A DNA stretch of 21,631 nt from CAJQQK01 sp963696075 (GTDB lineage: Bacteria; Pseudomonadota; Alphaproteobacteria; Rhizobiales; Hyphomicrobiaceae), in contig CAVOJD010000016.1 in NCBI GenBank assembly GCA_963696075.1, positions 1 to 21,631 on the forward strand, written 5' to 3'. The position numbers and the translations under genes are program-made. Shown in pieces: positions 1-7,071 of this stretch (position 1 is its first letter; each line of letters opens with the position of its first letter). The notes beneath the pieces are model-generated. The model ran no database searches, was not told the origin of the DNA, and was given only the letters and a program-made list of their open reading frames with translations.

Positions 1-37
1 TGATGGAGTTGCCCCTGTCCGACCGGACACCCTGGCG

Positions 38-862
38 TCATGATTGGGCGCGTCTGTGCTCGCGAGGCGAGCGCATCCTGAGCCCGGAATGTGGATGGAT
101 CTCGTTGTAATCCTCGATCCACCCGGCGATCAACGACAACGCGGTTTCAGCGTCAGGGAGCGGATGCACCCGGACATAGTCGCGCTTGAAGGTTTTCACG
201 AAGGCTTCAGACAGGCCATTGCTTTCGGGGCTAGCGACGGGGGTGAAGCAAGGCGTCAGATTGAGCGCCTGCGCGAACGCACGGGTCGGTTTACCGGTGT
301 AAGGGCTACCGTTGTCCGCAAGCCACTCGACGGGATGCGGCGCTCGGAGTTGTCCGAAGCGCGTCTCGACGGCCTCAAGCATCATATCGCGCACCATGTC
401 GCCGGAGATGCCGCCGCCGGTCACCGCCCGCCAGGCGATGATCTCGCGGTCGTGCGCGTCTATGGCGAACACCACGCGGACGACCTCACCGTTCCAGCAG
501 GTGAACTCGAACCCGTCGGAGCACCAGCGCACATCCGAGCGCATGACGATGACCTTGCCGTCATGCGTGCGCCCCGGTCTCTGAGCGGTATGGCGGGCGA
601 GCAGGAGCCCATGCTGCTTCATAATCCTGTAGACGCGCTTGTGGTTGACGAGCGGTCTGTTTTCATTGGCGAACCGGCGGTTCAGCAACGCCGTGATGCG
701 GCGGTAGCCGTAGGTCGGGCGCGTCGCCACCAGTTCCCGAATGTGCTGAAGCACCGCCGCGTCCTTCGCTTTGTAGGGCTTCGGACGCGGCTCGCCAGTC
801 CCTCGCACACGGTCGTGGAGATTGGACCGGGCAACGCCGAGCGTCGTAGCGATGGTCTTCAT
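38..862 (-). CDS. IS3-family transposase OrfB (DDE integrase domain)
   Basis: This is the catalytic half of the IS3 transposase. It has an HTH_21-like region (residues about 35-85, with RPTYGYRRITALLNRRF) followed by an rve integrase core. The DDE residues are visible as D116 (WCSDGFEF), D183 (LADNGSPY) and E219 (SNGLSEAFVKTFKRDYV), so catalysis looks intact. The frame is open upstream of the ATG at 862 and reads QKNRRCCRTLAQDGRWPMK across the slippery site. The true product is therefore an OrfAB fusion of roughly 400 residues, and the ATG at 862 is likely internal. It acts in cis on the element's own ends. Confidence 0.9.
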   Translation of the reverse strand: MKTIATTLGVARSNLHDRVRGTGEPRPKPYKAKDAAVLQHIRELVATRPTYGYRRITALLNRRFANENRPLVNHKRVYRIMKQHGLLLARHTAQRPGRTHDGKVIVMRSDVRWCSDGFEFTCWNGEVVRVVFAIDAHDREIIAWRAVTGGGISGDMVRDMMLEAVETRFGQLRAPHPVEWLADNGSPYTGKPTRAFAQALNLTPCFTPVASPESNGLSEAFVKTFKRDYVRVHPLPDAETALSLIAGWIEDYNEIHPHSGLRMRSPREHRRAQS

Positions 863-1253
863 CGGCCACCTCCCGTCCTGGGCGAGAGTACGACAGCAAC
901 GTCGGTTTTTTTGCCTGGGACTTGTCGAGCGCTTCTTTCAGAATCTCGACTTCCAGCGTCTTCCGCCCGAGCTGGCGTTCGAGTTCCCGGATACGCGCTT
1001 CGAGCTTCCTGACCTCGGATGCGCCGACGACGTCTTCGTCCGATCCCACGGCGGCGGTCCCCCCATCTGCCAACAGCTTGCGCCATCGAAACAGAAGATT
1101 GGCGGCAACGCCATGGCGGCGCGCGATCTCCGAAATGGATGCGTCTGACGCGTAGCTTTCCTCGATGATGCGCAGCTTCTGCTCGGTCGTCCATCGCCGC
1201 CGCCGCGCCGGCCCGGTGATGACTTCGATCCTCTGATACTCGTTCTCCGACAT
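663..1253 (-). CDS. IS3-family transposase OrfA (DNA-binding subunit)
   Basis: OrfA supplies the helix-turn-helix DNA-binding part of an IS3 transposase. Residues about 18-60 (RRRRWTTEQKLRIIEESY onward, then EIARRHGVAANLLFRWRK) form the HTH_Tnp_1 fold. Residues about 80-112 (ASEVRKLEARIRELERQLG and on) form the leucine-zipper-like coiled coil used for multimerisation. The frame stays open to 196 residues, longer than the usual 90-130, so the part after about residue 115 is probably meaningless sequence read past the frameshift point. The ATG at 1253 lies 44 bp inside the right inverted repeat. Its main product is likely the OrfAB fusion made by -1 slippage at 906-912. Confidence 0.85.
   Translation of the reverse strand: MSENEYQRIEVITGPARRRRWTTEQKLRIIEESYASDASISEIARRHGVAANLLFRWRKLLADGGTAAVGSDEDVVGASEVRKLEARIRELERQLGRKTLEVEILKEALDKSQAKKPTLLSYSRPGREVADEDHRYDARRCPVQSPRPCARDWRAASEALQSEGRGGASAHSGTGGDAPDLRLPPHHGVAEPPVRQ
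906..912 (-). promoter_or_regulatory. Programmed -1 frameshift slippery site (A7)
   Basis: Seven consecutive A residues on the minus strand lie in the orfA/orfB overlap. A -1 slip here joins the OrfA coiled coil (LDKSQAKK) to the OrfB frame (NRRCCRTLAQDGRWPMK), which matches the domain order expected of IS3-family OrfAB. The position and homopolymer are seen directly. The frameshifting activity is inferred from the family. Confidence 0.75.
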
Positions 1254-1326
1254 AAGCCTGTGCCTAGGAATAACCCTAAGCCCTCCTGCTTACGCCGGGT
1301 GTCCGGTCAGAACGGGGGCCAGTTCA

Positions 1327-1900
1327 GAGGCTCCACGCGAATGCAATCGATTGCTATCGAGAACAGGGTACGCAGAACACAGATGTCGCTCTGCTCAAAC
1401 TGGATGTTCGAATACTGGTCCTGCCCGACGCGACGTCAGACAGGGTATCGATCGCAAATCGAACTTCCAACAAACCTGACCATCGCCAATGTCGGCAACT
1501 GGCCCATCGAACTTGTAGCCGGTCGAGCACATCGTGGCCGCTTTTGAGGGCAGTGCTGCCTAGACCGTCAGACAGCTGCCAATGGGAAATTTGACCCACT
1601 CCGGTCATCGCGAACGTACCCATTTTGCATCGCACGATAGGCGCTATATCCACTGGGAGCCGGCAGAATCGGTCGCTGTCTACTCGAATACAGCATTGCC
1701 GCAACTGACATCCTGCTCCACACCAGTGTGGACGCTGGTCATGGTGGTGCTTGAGGCCGGTTTGAATCGCTGAACGAGGTCGCGAAATGATGCGCCCTCG
1801 CACTCAAGGTCACGAGCTTGGTTGCACGGAGCCTGGCGATTGCGTAGATCTTGCAGCCCAACAAGCTAGGTGATGGGACCCGCAAAAAACGTCGGCATTC
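1327..1900. other. Non-coding stretch, no recognisable gene
   Basis: Short open frames exist on both strands (for example 1354-1803 on minus and 1582-1773 on plus), but none resembles a family I recognise and none has a convincing ribosome-binding site. The stretch at about 1582-1630 has two ACCCA-type motifs that recall insertion-sequence termini, too weak to call. It may be old IS debris between the IS3 element and the following membrane-protein gene. Confidence 0.5.
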
Positions 1901-2587
1901 ATGAGTTCAGCAAGCAGTGAAGGGGCAAGCGAGAAGCGCAGCCGACGCATGTGGGCGCGGCTAATCCCACTTGCAATAATGTACGGCGCGGTACTGGTTC
2001 TCGGCTTCTGGGGTGGCGAGAAATTGATCGCTTGGCTTGGCTACGAAGGCGACACGACCGGTCTTGTGATCAACTCAAAAGCGGTATGGATCGGGCTCGG
2101 GCTCTACACGGTCCTGCTCGCGATCCCGTTCGTCCCAGGTATCGAAATCAGCATGGCCATGCTGGCGGCCTTCGGCGCCTCGGTAGCCCTTCAGATATAC
2201 GTCGCGACGATCATCGCCTTCATGACTGCATTTGCCATCGGCCGCTTGGTTCCAACAGGGCTGCTCTGCAGGGTGCTTGCGAAGTTCGGGCTCGTGGGCA
2301 CCGAAAAGCTCGTCCAGCGCATGAACGGACTGAAGCAGCAGGAACGTCTTGAACTACTGGTCGAGAGCGCACCAGCGACCTGGGTGCCGACGTTGCTGAA
2401 ATACCGCTACATCGCGATTGCACTGATGCTGAACCTCCCGGGCAACGCCCTGCTGGGCGGCGGTGGCGGCATCTCGCTGTTGGCCGGTATCAGCCGGCTG
2501 TTTTCCTGGAGCCACTTCTTCATCGCCGTCTGCGTCGCAGCATTGCCCGTCACAATACTTGGCATCACGCTTTCGAAGGTGTTTTAG
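1901..2587 (+). CDS. Multi-pass membrane protein, VTT/DedA-like
   Basis: The 228-residue protein has a short basic N-terminus (residues 1-18, EKRSRRMWAR) followed by hydrophobic segments at about 20-40, 60-80, 85-115, 165-190 and 196-226. The stretch FVPGIEISMAMLAAFG and the late Gly-rich LPGNALLGGGGGIS recall the VTT (TVP38/TMEM64/DedA) fold, whose members are implicated in lipid scrambling or transport. The match is by character rather than by a diagnostic motif. There is no strong Shine-Dalgarno before the ATG at 1901; an ATG at 1949 is a possible alternative. A perfect 10-bp palindrome (GACCGCGGTC, 2591-2600) follows the stop. The gene stands alone, and its substrate is unknown. Confidence 0.75.
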   Translation: MSSASSEGASEKRSRRMWARLIPLAIMYGAVLVLGFWGGEKLIAWLGYEGDTTGLVINSKAVWIGLGLYTVLLAIPFVPGIEISMAMLAAFGASVALQIYVATIIAFMTAFAIGRLVPTGLLCRVLAKFGLVGTEKLVQRMNGLKQQERLELLVESAPATWVPTLLKYRYIAIALMLNLPGNALLGGGGGISLLAGISRLFSWSHFFIAVCVAALPVTILGITLSKVF

Positions 2588-2611
2588 ACCGACCGCGGTC
2601 GAGGGCTCACA

Positions 2612-2850
2612 ATGCCGGAACAGATCCAAGGCCCGCTCTCCAAACTGAGAGTTGTCGACCTCAGCCACATCATTGCATGACCATTCACGACCTATCAGCT
2701 GGCGCTGCCCTGCGCCGAAACCATTCGACTATAGCGGCACTGGTCGGGATTGGCCCGCATGTTCTGAACTCCGTCCGAGCGCATCGGGTCCGCTGTGAGG
2801 GGCATCTTCTGCCGTGATGTGCTCACCAGCAAGATGAAACCGATTGACCC
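2612..2850 (+). pseudogene. Decayed N-terminal fragment of a CaiB/BaiF (family III) CoA-transferase
   Basis: From the ATG at 2612 the reading frame gives MPEQIQGPLSKLRVVDLSHI, then IIA, a TGA at 2678-2680, then PFTTYQLALPCAE. This is the characteristic start of family III CoA-transferases (LSHIIAGPFTTYQLALLGAEVIKIE), and the TGA sits exactly where Gly is expected, so a single GGA to TGA change would explain it. After about 2715 the frame breaks up and only scattered resemblance remains to about 2850; the rest of the roughly 400-residue enzyme is absent. A GAGGG ribosome-binding site precedes the start. This is a dead remnant. The first 35 codons are convincing and the 3' limit is a guess. Confidence 0.7.
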
Positions 2851-2945
2851 CTTCCGGACATCGACGTCTCAACGGCCGCCCATCCCCTGCGGCTCTAATG
2901 CCAGCGCCTGTGCGCGTCATCCAGCGACCACTTCTCTTGCGGGCT

Positions 2946-3518
2946 TCAGGCGGCTTGGCGCAGCTTTTCGAGGTTCTCTCGTGTCGGCGCGCCATCAATC
3001 GTTTGGCCATTTGCGCGCTGCCAGTCTTCGAGGGCTCGGGCCGTCCTAGGGCCGAACTTGCCGTCGATCACCAAGTTCGCGCTTTGGACCAGGCGGTTGA
3101 GCAGCTTCTGCATTTCCTCGACCTCGGAAGAGTTGAGATCCAACGGAGCCTGTAGCTCCGGCTTGGTCACGCAGGGATAGCCGCTCAGCGTGCAACGCGT
3201 AAAGCCGCTCAGCGAGGCGGGCACGCATTCCTGGCGCTGGCATGCAGCCTCGCTCCATCGCGCAAACCGCTCACCGAAGCGGGCGACAATCTGGTCGCGC
3301 CAATGATTGCGCGCCGAGCGCATCGCCTAGAACGTGGTGGGTCGCTGGTTACCAGACGCGGAAACGAGATCACGTTTACAGCCTTCGGGTAGTTGCTGGG
3401 CAATATTAGGGAGGTCACACGCCACTTGGGCCCGCGACGCGGTGGCATGACCCTGCAGGACGGCGATGACGAGCCCCAGAACGGCAATACGTCCCGGCCC
3501 AAGCGAAGCGAAATTCAT
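2946..3518 (-). pseudogene. Secreted peptidoglycan-binding-domain protein interrupted by an in-frame amber codon
   Basis: Two open stretches lie in the same frame, separated only by TAG at 3327-3329 (codon 64). Codons 1-63 begin with a signal peptide (cleavage near residue 30, ATASRAQ) and hold two Cys. Codons 66-190 contain the helical ARNHWRDQIVARFGERFARW segment with several Cys (QRQEC, TRCTL, GYPC), then a PG_binding_1 domain (about 137-188, EVEEMQKLLNRLV through DGKFGPRTARALEDWQ) ending at TAA. Repairing the TAG gives one continuous 190-residue periplasmic protein. The start at 3518 has GGGGG seven bases upstream and a FixK-type box 65 bp upstream. It could be a recent nonsense mutation, a sequencing error, or a readthrough codon. 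PG binding is inferred from the domain. Confidence 0.75.
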
Positions 3519-3583
3519 GTCGAATCCCCCAAGTGACGTTGGCGCAACTGTAATTTGACTAGGCTAATCCAAAGGGATTCGAA

Positions 3584-3597
3584 TTGACGTGCGTCAA
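3584..3597. promoter_or_regulatory. FixK/FNR-type operator
   Basis: TTGACGTGCGTCAA matches the TTGA-N6-TCAA half-site arrangement bound by CRP/FNR-family regulators such as FixK and FnrL, with 6-bp perfect arms. Its centre is 72 bp upstream of the minus-strand start at 3518. A class II start site about 41 bp from the centre would fall near 3549 and leave a leader of about 30 nt. The site is symmetrical and could also serve the plus-strand small ORF at 3675. Confidence 0.7.
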
Positions 3598-3674
3598 CGA
3601 TCCGTAGGCTGCCCTGCGCCTTTTCCACGCCCGGTTAATTCGTGCCCTCCGCCGGTCTCAGGAGGGCAAAGTTC

Positions 3675-3806
3675 ATGGATGTTGGGATCCAGCAACCACG
3701 CTGTTTGATCGACGTTGCTCAGGTACGCATTCGACAATCGCGGAAACGGTCGGAGTCAGGTCCATTATTGTCGAGGCACAGGAATACTGCGATGGACGAG
3801 GATTAG
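3675..3806 (+). CDS. Possible 43-residue small protein
   Basis: An ATG at 3675 is preceded by a strong GGAGG (3661-3665) with 9-nt spacing, and opens a 43-codon frame (MDVGIQQPRCLIDVAQVR to MDED) ending at TAG 3804-3806. The product is basic and hydrophilic, with no recognised domain. It diverges from the peptidoglycan-binding gene across the FixK-type box at 3584, whose centre lies 84 bp upstream, so both directions could share it. The only support is the ribosome-binding site and the position. It could equally be chance in an otherwise empty 475-bp interval, in which I see nothing else. Confidence 0.3.
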   Translation: MDVGIQQPRCLIDVAQVRIRQSRKRSESGPLLSRHRNTAMDED

Positions 3807-3994
3807 GGGCCGGATTTCGATCTTATCTGCCCTTCATCGTGACCACGATGATCTAAATTTTCTCCCTGAGTGACTCGCCTCTGGACGTCACAAGGATCCG
3901 GTCGAGGAATAAGCGAGGGCCAAGCGGTCGCTATGCCGCGCCTCTACGGACGTCGTGATGATAAACATTGTCCATGCTGGCGCCATATCGTCAT

Positions 3995-4267
3995 TCACTC
4001 GCTCTTGGGGCGAGCACCGTAAGTCCTTAGCGCCCCCGTCCAACAAGTGTCCTCGCCAAAACAGAAGGTCAGCGTTTTCGTTCGATCGGGCGGATATACG
4101 TTGAGACGGATGTTATCATTATTATCATCTTCCTTACTCCCACACGTCGGAAGGCTCTGATGCCCCGCTGTCTCAGAACATGTTGGTCGCACCACCTTGT
4201 ATGCCAATGCGCCTGCCGCAGACGACATCAGAACGATCCCAGCGAATACGCACGTACACTTGATCAT
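3995..4267 (-). CDS. Small secreted cysteine-containing hypothetical protein
   Basis: Starting at the internal ATG at 4267 the product is 90 residues and begins with a clear signal peptide (MIKCTCVFAGIVLMSSAAGALA, here described by its lysine, hydrophobic core and ALA cleavage site). The mature part holds four Cys (RPTCSET, LPTCGSK, FCFGEDTC), suggesting disulfides in the periplasm, plus an acidic patch KEDDNNDN. An upstream ATG at 4330 would add 21 residues before the signal peptide and is less likely. Codon use and base composition are more AT-rich than the neighbours, as is the upstream region, which hints at acquired DNA. I do not recognise a family. Confidence 0.55.
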   Translation of the reverse strand: MIKCTCVFAGIVLMSSAAGALAYKVVRPTCSETAGHQSLPTCGSKEDDNNDNIRLNVYPPDRTKTLTFCFGEDTCWTGALRTYGARPKSE

Positions 4268-4380
4268 TACTCTGGCACTCCAACATTCAAGACCCCCACG
4301 CATTCTAACGTGCGTGATGTATAACTTCAATATTGTTATTTTACATATTGATATAGAACATTTTTCATTACCAACTTAAG
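4268..4380 (-). promoter_or_regulatory. AT-rich upstream region of the small secreted protein
   Basis: The 60 bp around 4318-4378 are strongly AT-rich compared with the rest of the window and contain CAATATTG (4330-4338 area) and TATTGATATAG-like blocks. This is a plausible promoter for the minus-strand gene at 4267, but no exact -35/-10 pair was fixed. Confidence 0.35.
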
Positions 4381-4514
4381 TGACGCGCGCACACCTGACG
4401 ACCTATTGAGACGAGATGCCGGACTGCGTTCAGGGCGCTGGTGTGAGGATTTACAGGCGAGAGGCGGTTCTAGAGGCGCAAGGTCGGGTCCGAGGTCTCG
4501 CCGACGGCCCGCAG

Positions 4515-4742
4515 CTAGTGCGTCTTTCCCCTCGCGCAGGGCTCAGCAATCAGCCTGACGAAGACATTGTCTGGGCCTAGTGTGGCCAGAGCGACGGTCT
4601 CTGCGATGTTGGTCAGTCGAGGAAAACGGGAGGCGGCTTTGCGCGCGGTGCCTTCAAACGCCAGGAAGGCCTCACGGGCGGCGGAGAAGCGTTGGCTCTC
4701 GGTAGCGTTTATCCTCGGCTGGATCGGGCTGCGCGATGACAT
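4515..4742 (-). CDS. Hypothetical 75-residue protein
   Basis: The frame encodes a soluble, alanine- and arginine-rich product with a central helical stretch (SQRFSAAREAFLAFEGTARK) and a C-terminal segment LGPDNVFVRLIAEPC. There are no membrane segments or catalytic motifs that I recognise. No good Shine-Dalgarno precedes the ATG at 4742. The coherent amphipathic character makes it slightly more likely than chance to be a real small gene or the tail of a longer one. Confidence 0.35.
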   Translation of the reverse strand: MSSRSPIQPRINATESQRFSAAREAFLAFEGTARKAASRFPRLTNIAETVALATLGPDNVFVRLIAEPCARGKTH

Positions 4743-5076
4743 CGTGGCATGACGGAACAGCGAAGGCGCCGACGCTCAGCATCAGGCTGTCCATCCCGGC
4801 CTCAAGGACGGCGGACACGTGCCGCCTTGCGGCTTACTGGCTGGCGGCCTTGAAACGAGGCTTGGCTTACGGCTCAGGGGATCGCGTAGCATTTGAACAT
4901 GACCGAGCCCGACGGCGGAGCGCGTCATAACACTCGCCAGACAATGACCCGGCACTTGCCCGCCACGCAGCCGCTCGGCAACGACGCCACCAATCGCGCC
5001 TTTTCCACCCAACGCAACGTCCTTCAACTGGCACTCTCATGTCGTCGCGCGCCGGCCGCCTGCTCCGGCCCCACGC
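4743..5076. other. Non-coding stretch
   Basis: Several overlapping open frames exist on both strands (for example 4782-5027 on minus and 4893-5222 on plus), but they are arginine- and proline-rich, mutually incompatible and match nothing I know. No hairpin or operator stands out. This is the region immediately downstream of the 60-residue gene that ends at 5077. Confidence 0.45.
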
Positions 5077-5259
5077 TCAGCTCGAGTGAGGTCCTTGCAT
5101 TTCCTTCAGGACAGCCGCGATCCGGCGCCAGTCCTCCGCCTGCGCGGTGTCACCCTGCTTGTCGCACTTCTGGGCCTTCTGGGTGGCTTCGGCGATTGCC
5201 TTCAGGCCGTGGGCTTCCTTAAGTTGGCGAGCATAGACGTGAATGTCCGTTTCCTTCAT
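5077..5259 (-). CDS. Conserved 60-residue helical protein
   Basis: The product (MKETDIHVYARQLKEAHG to EMQGPHSS) is a small soluble helical protein with a single Cys (QKAQKCDKQGD) and the pattern AIAEA-x-QKA...DWRRI-x-AVLKEM. It resembles a small uncharacterised family I associate with rhizobial and Rhodopseudomonas-type genomes; this is from memory, not a search. The start at 5259 is chosen because GGAG lies seven bases upstream and because the 29 residues before it are unlike the rest. A FixK-type box lies 73 bp upstream (5333-5346), and a TAGGCT near 5305-5310 sits where a -10 element would be. Low-oxygen induction is therefore likely. The function is unknown. Confidence 0.7.
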   Translation of the reverse strand: MKETDIHVYARQLKEAHGLKAIAEATQKAQKCDKQGDTAQAEDWRRIAAVLKEMQGPHSS

Positions 5260-5332
5260 TGGAACACTCCATGCGATTTTGATTCGGTACTCATTCGCAC
5301 GCGACAGCCTATGGGCCGGTGCCAGCGTGTCA

Positions 5333-5346
5333 TTGACGTCGATCAA
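5333..5346. promoter_or_regulatory. FixK/FNR-type operator
   Basis: TTGACGTCGATCAA is a TTGA-N6-TCAA site. Its centre lies about 80 bp upstream of the minus-strand start at 5259, and the predicted class II start site near 5298 is preceded by a TAGGCT -10-like hexamer. It is the second of four such sites in the window. Confidence 0.72.
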
Positions 5347-5558
5347 TGCCGACGGGAGCGTGAGGGCCGACGAGGCTATTCTTTAGTATGGAGCAATCGA
5401 TTTCAGGCGGGTGCTCGGGGAGCGTTAGAATTGCAGGCAACTGCCGACACGACTGCAATTGCCGGTGCGCGCGGCAGCGCTTTCTGGTGGTGACGCCAGA
5501 CCTTGGCACTTGGGACTCAAATTAGACAGATCCAATGATGATAGAGCTTTGCAACTAG

Positions 5559-5660
5559 TCTCATCTTGGCCCATCAGGCCATAGGGCAATCCCTGACGAC
5601 TTCGTCAGATCCTAGCGGCCGCGTCGACACGGTCTCAGCGCCCAGTTAGGTCTCAGTTTA
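5559..5660 (+). repeat. 102-bp conserved intergenic element, copy A (possible structured RNA)
   Basis: This segment aligns without gaps to 21530-21631, about 70 % identical by eye (71 of 102). Conserved blocks are the first 14 bases (TCTCATCTTGGCCC), CCATAGG, CTGACG-x-CTTCGTC, CGACACGGTC and AGGTCTC. It contains a perfect 6-bp stem CTGACG-ACTT-CGTCAG (5593-5608) and a GCCC/GGGC pairing upstream of it. It lies between the divergent 60-residue gene and the cytochrome c gene, ending 140 bp before the latter. It could be a small RNA, a leader or a dispersed repeat. The strand is a guess from the direction of the shared 5' block. Confidence 0.55.
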
Positions 5661-5800
5661 CCAAATGGTCGACGTGACCCGTCGCGCCTAAGATCGCAGC
5701 AAGAAAAGCTACTTTTCTCCTTCGGTGCGTCCTATGCTCTTGACAACAAACCCATGTCAGAATGTTGCTCTGGTCTCGAAGCATCACTGATGGAGATCTC

Positions 5801-6133
5801 ATGCTCTGTTTTGTTCGTCTGGTCCTCGCTTCGCTGACAATCTTTGGCGTTGCCATAACGATAGATGACCCGGCCCATGCGGCCGGAGACGCGCAGCGCG
5901 GTAAACAGATTGCAGAGACGTGGTGCGCGCAGTGCCATGACGTCGCGCCCGGCGGCGAGCGTTTTGACAATAATCTGCCAGCCACCTTTCAGGAAATCGC
6001 CGATACGCCGGGCATGGGTGAACTGGCGCTCAAGGTCTTCTTCCAGACACCCCATAGGCAAATGCCGGACTTCAGTCTAACAAACGACGTGCGCGATGAC
6101 CTGATCGCATACATCACGAGCCTCAAGCGCTAG
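5801..6133 (+). CDS. Small periplasmic c-type cytochrome
   Basis: The 110-residue product starts with a signal peptide (residues 1-27, ending DPAHA) and then a single class I cytochrome c domain. The haem-binding motif is C42-A-Q-C45-H46, and the distal axial ligand is probably M88 (HRQMPDF). A C-terminal helix (DVRDDLIAYITSLKR) closes the fold as in other small cytochromes c. It would act as a periplasmic electron carrier. The start at 5801 is chosen because GGAG precedes it by 7 bases; the ATG at 5762 would add a non-signal extension. A TTGACA lies at 5740-5745, but there is no FixK box. It stands alone; the redox partner is unknown. Confidence 0.88.
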   Translation: MLCFVRLVLASLTIFGVAITIDDPAHAAGDAQRGKQIAETWCAQCHDVAPGGERFDNNLPATFQEIADTPGMGELALKVFFQTPHRQMPDFSLTNDVRDDLIAYITSLKR

Positions 6134-6316
6134 GTACGGTCCGAAGAGCGAAACCGCGATGCGGGGGCATGTTCAGATCAGGCTTAGGCCTCTGACTTAT
6201 TCGCTTTCGGATTCCATCGCCCTTATTATGATGAGTATATGCCGCCGGGCTCTGATCGTGACGCCAACGGCTGCGTCTTTCGCACGTGAACCTGCTGACA
6301 ATGGTTGTGTTTTGCA

Positions 6317-6345
6317 GCGACCAAGTCCGCCTTCCACTTGGTCGC
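6317..6345. terminator. Perfect 10-bp hairpin between convergent genes
   Basis: GCGACCAAGT (6317-6326) and ACTTGGTCGC (6336-6345) are perfectly complementary around a 9-nt loop. It lies between the convergent cytochrome c (+) and Hsp20 (-) genes, 55 bp past the Hsp20 stop. Neither side has a run of T, so it may act as a bidirectional transcript-end or mRNA-stabilising structure rather than a classical intrinsic terminator. The rest of 6134-6399 holds no convincing gene. Confidence 0.45.
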
Positions 6346-6399
6346 AAACATGATGATACGGCCGGATGGCCTTGACCACCAGCGCATGTGGTTCTTGGC

Positions 6400-6816
6400 C
6401 TAGGCTCGGCGCACCTCAACTTTACGGCCGGCTTCGGGGATGGACTTAAGCTTGGCAATCCGAACCGTGAGGACGCCATCGCTGGAAGCCGCATCAATAT
6501 TGCTCATGTCCGCATCCGGCGGTAGGCGGAAAGTGCGCTGGAAGGCGCCGAACTCGCGTTCCGAAAAGAAGTAAGATCTTCCGGATTCCGCGTGCTCGGC
6601 GTGTTTCTCGCCGCTTACGATCAGATTATTACCGCTGACCGAGACGTCGATGTCCTCGGCGTTGACGCCCGGAAGTTCGAGCGTGACCTCATAGGCGTCC
6701 TCGATGGTGGATGCATCGGAGGCCGGGGCGAACCAGTCGGCGAGTTTTTCGCGCAGCTTGCGGACCGGTTCGTAGGCTTGCGGCAACCAGCCGGCGGCAT
6801 GTGATTTCTCAACCAT
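6400..6816 (-). CDS. Small heat-shock protein, Hsp20/alpha-crystallin family
   Basis: This is an ATP-independent chaperone that holds unfolding proteins in the cytoplasm. The 138 residues comprise a short N-terminal arm (1-37) and an alpha-crystallin domain (about 38-130). Visible hallmarks are YEVTLELPGVNAEDIDVSV, the conserved FRLPPDAD strand and the signature DGVLTVRIAK. A C-terminal IxI motif is not evident. The start at 6816 has GGGA upstream at moderate spacing. Many rhizobial hsp20 genes carry a ROSE thermometer leader, but I do not see its characteristic fold here. The next gene upstream, the alcohol dehydrogenase, is on the same strand 255 bp away, so the two may or may not be co-transcribed. 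Confidence 0.93.
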   Translation of the reverse strand: MVEKSHAAGWLPQAYEPVRKLREKLADWFAPASDASTIEDAYEVTLELPGVNAEDIDVSVSGNNLIVSGEKHAEHAESGRSYFFSEREFGAFQRTFRLPPDADMSNIDAASSDGVLTVRIAKLKSIPEAGRKVEVRRA

Positions 6817-7071
6817 CTTGCATTTCCCAAGTTTGTTTGGACAACCAATTCAGTCTGACAAAAATCCCAAGAAGTCCCAAAATCGGTGGTTCGACCTCAT
6901 TGTCAGGGCTCCGTCGGGACAAGGTCCACTCGAAAGAAGCTCGCTCTCGCGGGCCGCCTCAGCATCAGTCATTGCGGCGTCATTCCCGGATTGGGTTGAT
7001 GGGTTCGCGCGGAGAGCAGTGCAGGCGACGGTACAAAGCCTCAACCGGCATATCGTGCTCGGCAACTATGC

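Larger units (their letters stand above)
4..1326 (-). mobile_element. IS3-family insertion sequence
   Basis: Imperfect terminal inverted repeats of about 30 bp bound the element: the left one at 4-32, the right one at 1297-1326. They share the core GACCGGACACCC, and both outer ends begin TG in the inward reading, as IS3-family ends do. The length of about 1.32 kb and the two overlapping minus-strand frames (orfA, orfB) fit the family. A 3-bp target duplication is not visible: bases 1-3 and 1327-1329 differ, although the window starts too close to the left end to be certain. The element appears intact and possibly mobile. Confidence 0.85.

Noticed and set aside
44..1148. Long plus-strand open frames over the IS3 element
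   Set aside because: They are antisense to the clearly recognised OrfA/OrfB frames and are Arg/Pro-rich with no family resemblance.
1582..1630. ACCCA-type motifs suggesting an IS21-like end
   Set aside because: No paired inverted repeat and no istA/istB sequence nearby.
1354..1803. 149-codon minus-strand frame in the gap after the IS3 element
   Set aside because: No ribosome-binding site, no recognisable domain, and composition like random translation; a plus-strand frame overlaps it.
2729..3155. Frames on both strands between the CoA-transferase remnant and the peptidoglycan-binding gene
   Set aside because: Shadows of the pseudogene and of the recognised minus-strand gene.
3209..3502. 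97-codon minus-strand frame bridging the amber codon
   Set aside because: It is out of frame with both the signal peptide and the PG_binding domain; the same-frame amber reading explains all features.
4782..5222. Several overlapping frames near the 60-residue gene
   Set aside because: Mutually incompatible, low-complexity, with no start signals.
5740..5760. TTGACA followed by ATGTCAG as a fifth FixK site before cytochrome c
   Set aside because: The half-sites are too far apart and the second is not TCAA; at best a -35 hexamer without a good -10.
6159..6379. Two roughly 60-codon frames between cytochrome c and Hsp20
   Set aside because: They overlap each other on opposite strands across the hairpin and resemble nothing known.
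6817..6900. ROSE-type RNA thermometer in the Hsp20 leader
   Set aside because: The short leader does not show the expected Shine-Dalgarno-sequestering fold.
6850..7065. 71-codon minus-strand frame between Hsp20 and ADH
   Set aside because: No start signal and no domain; probably chance.
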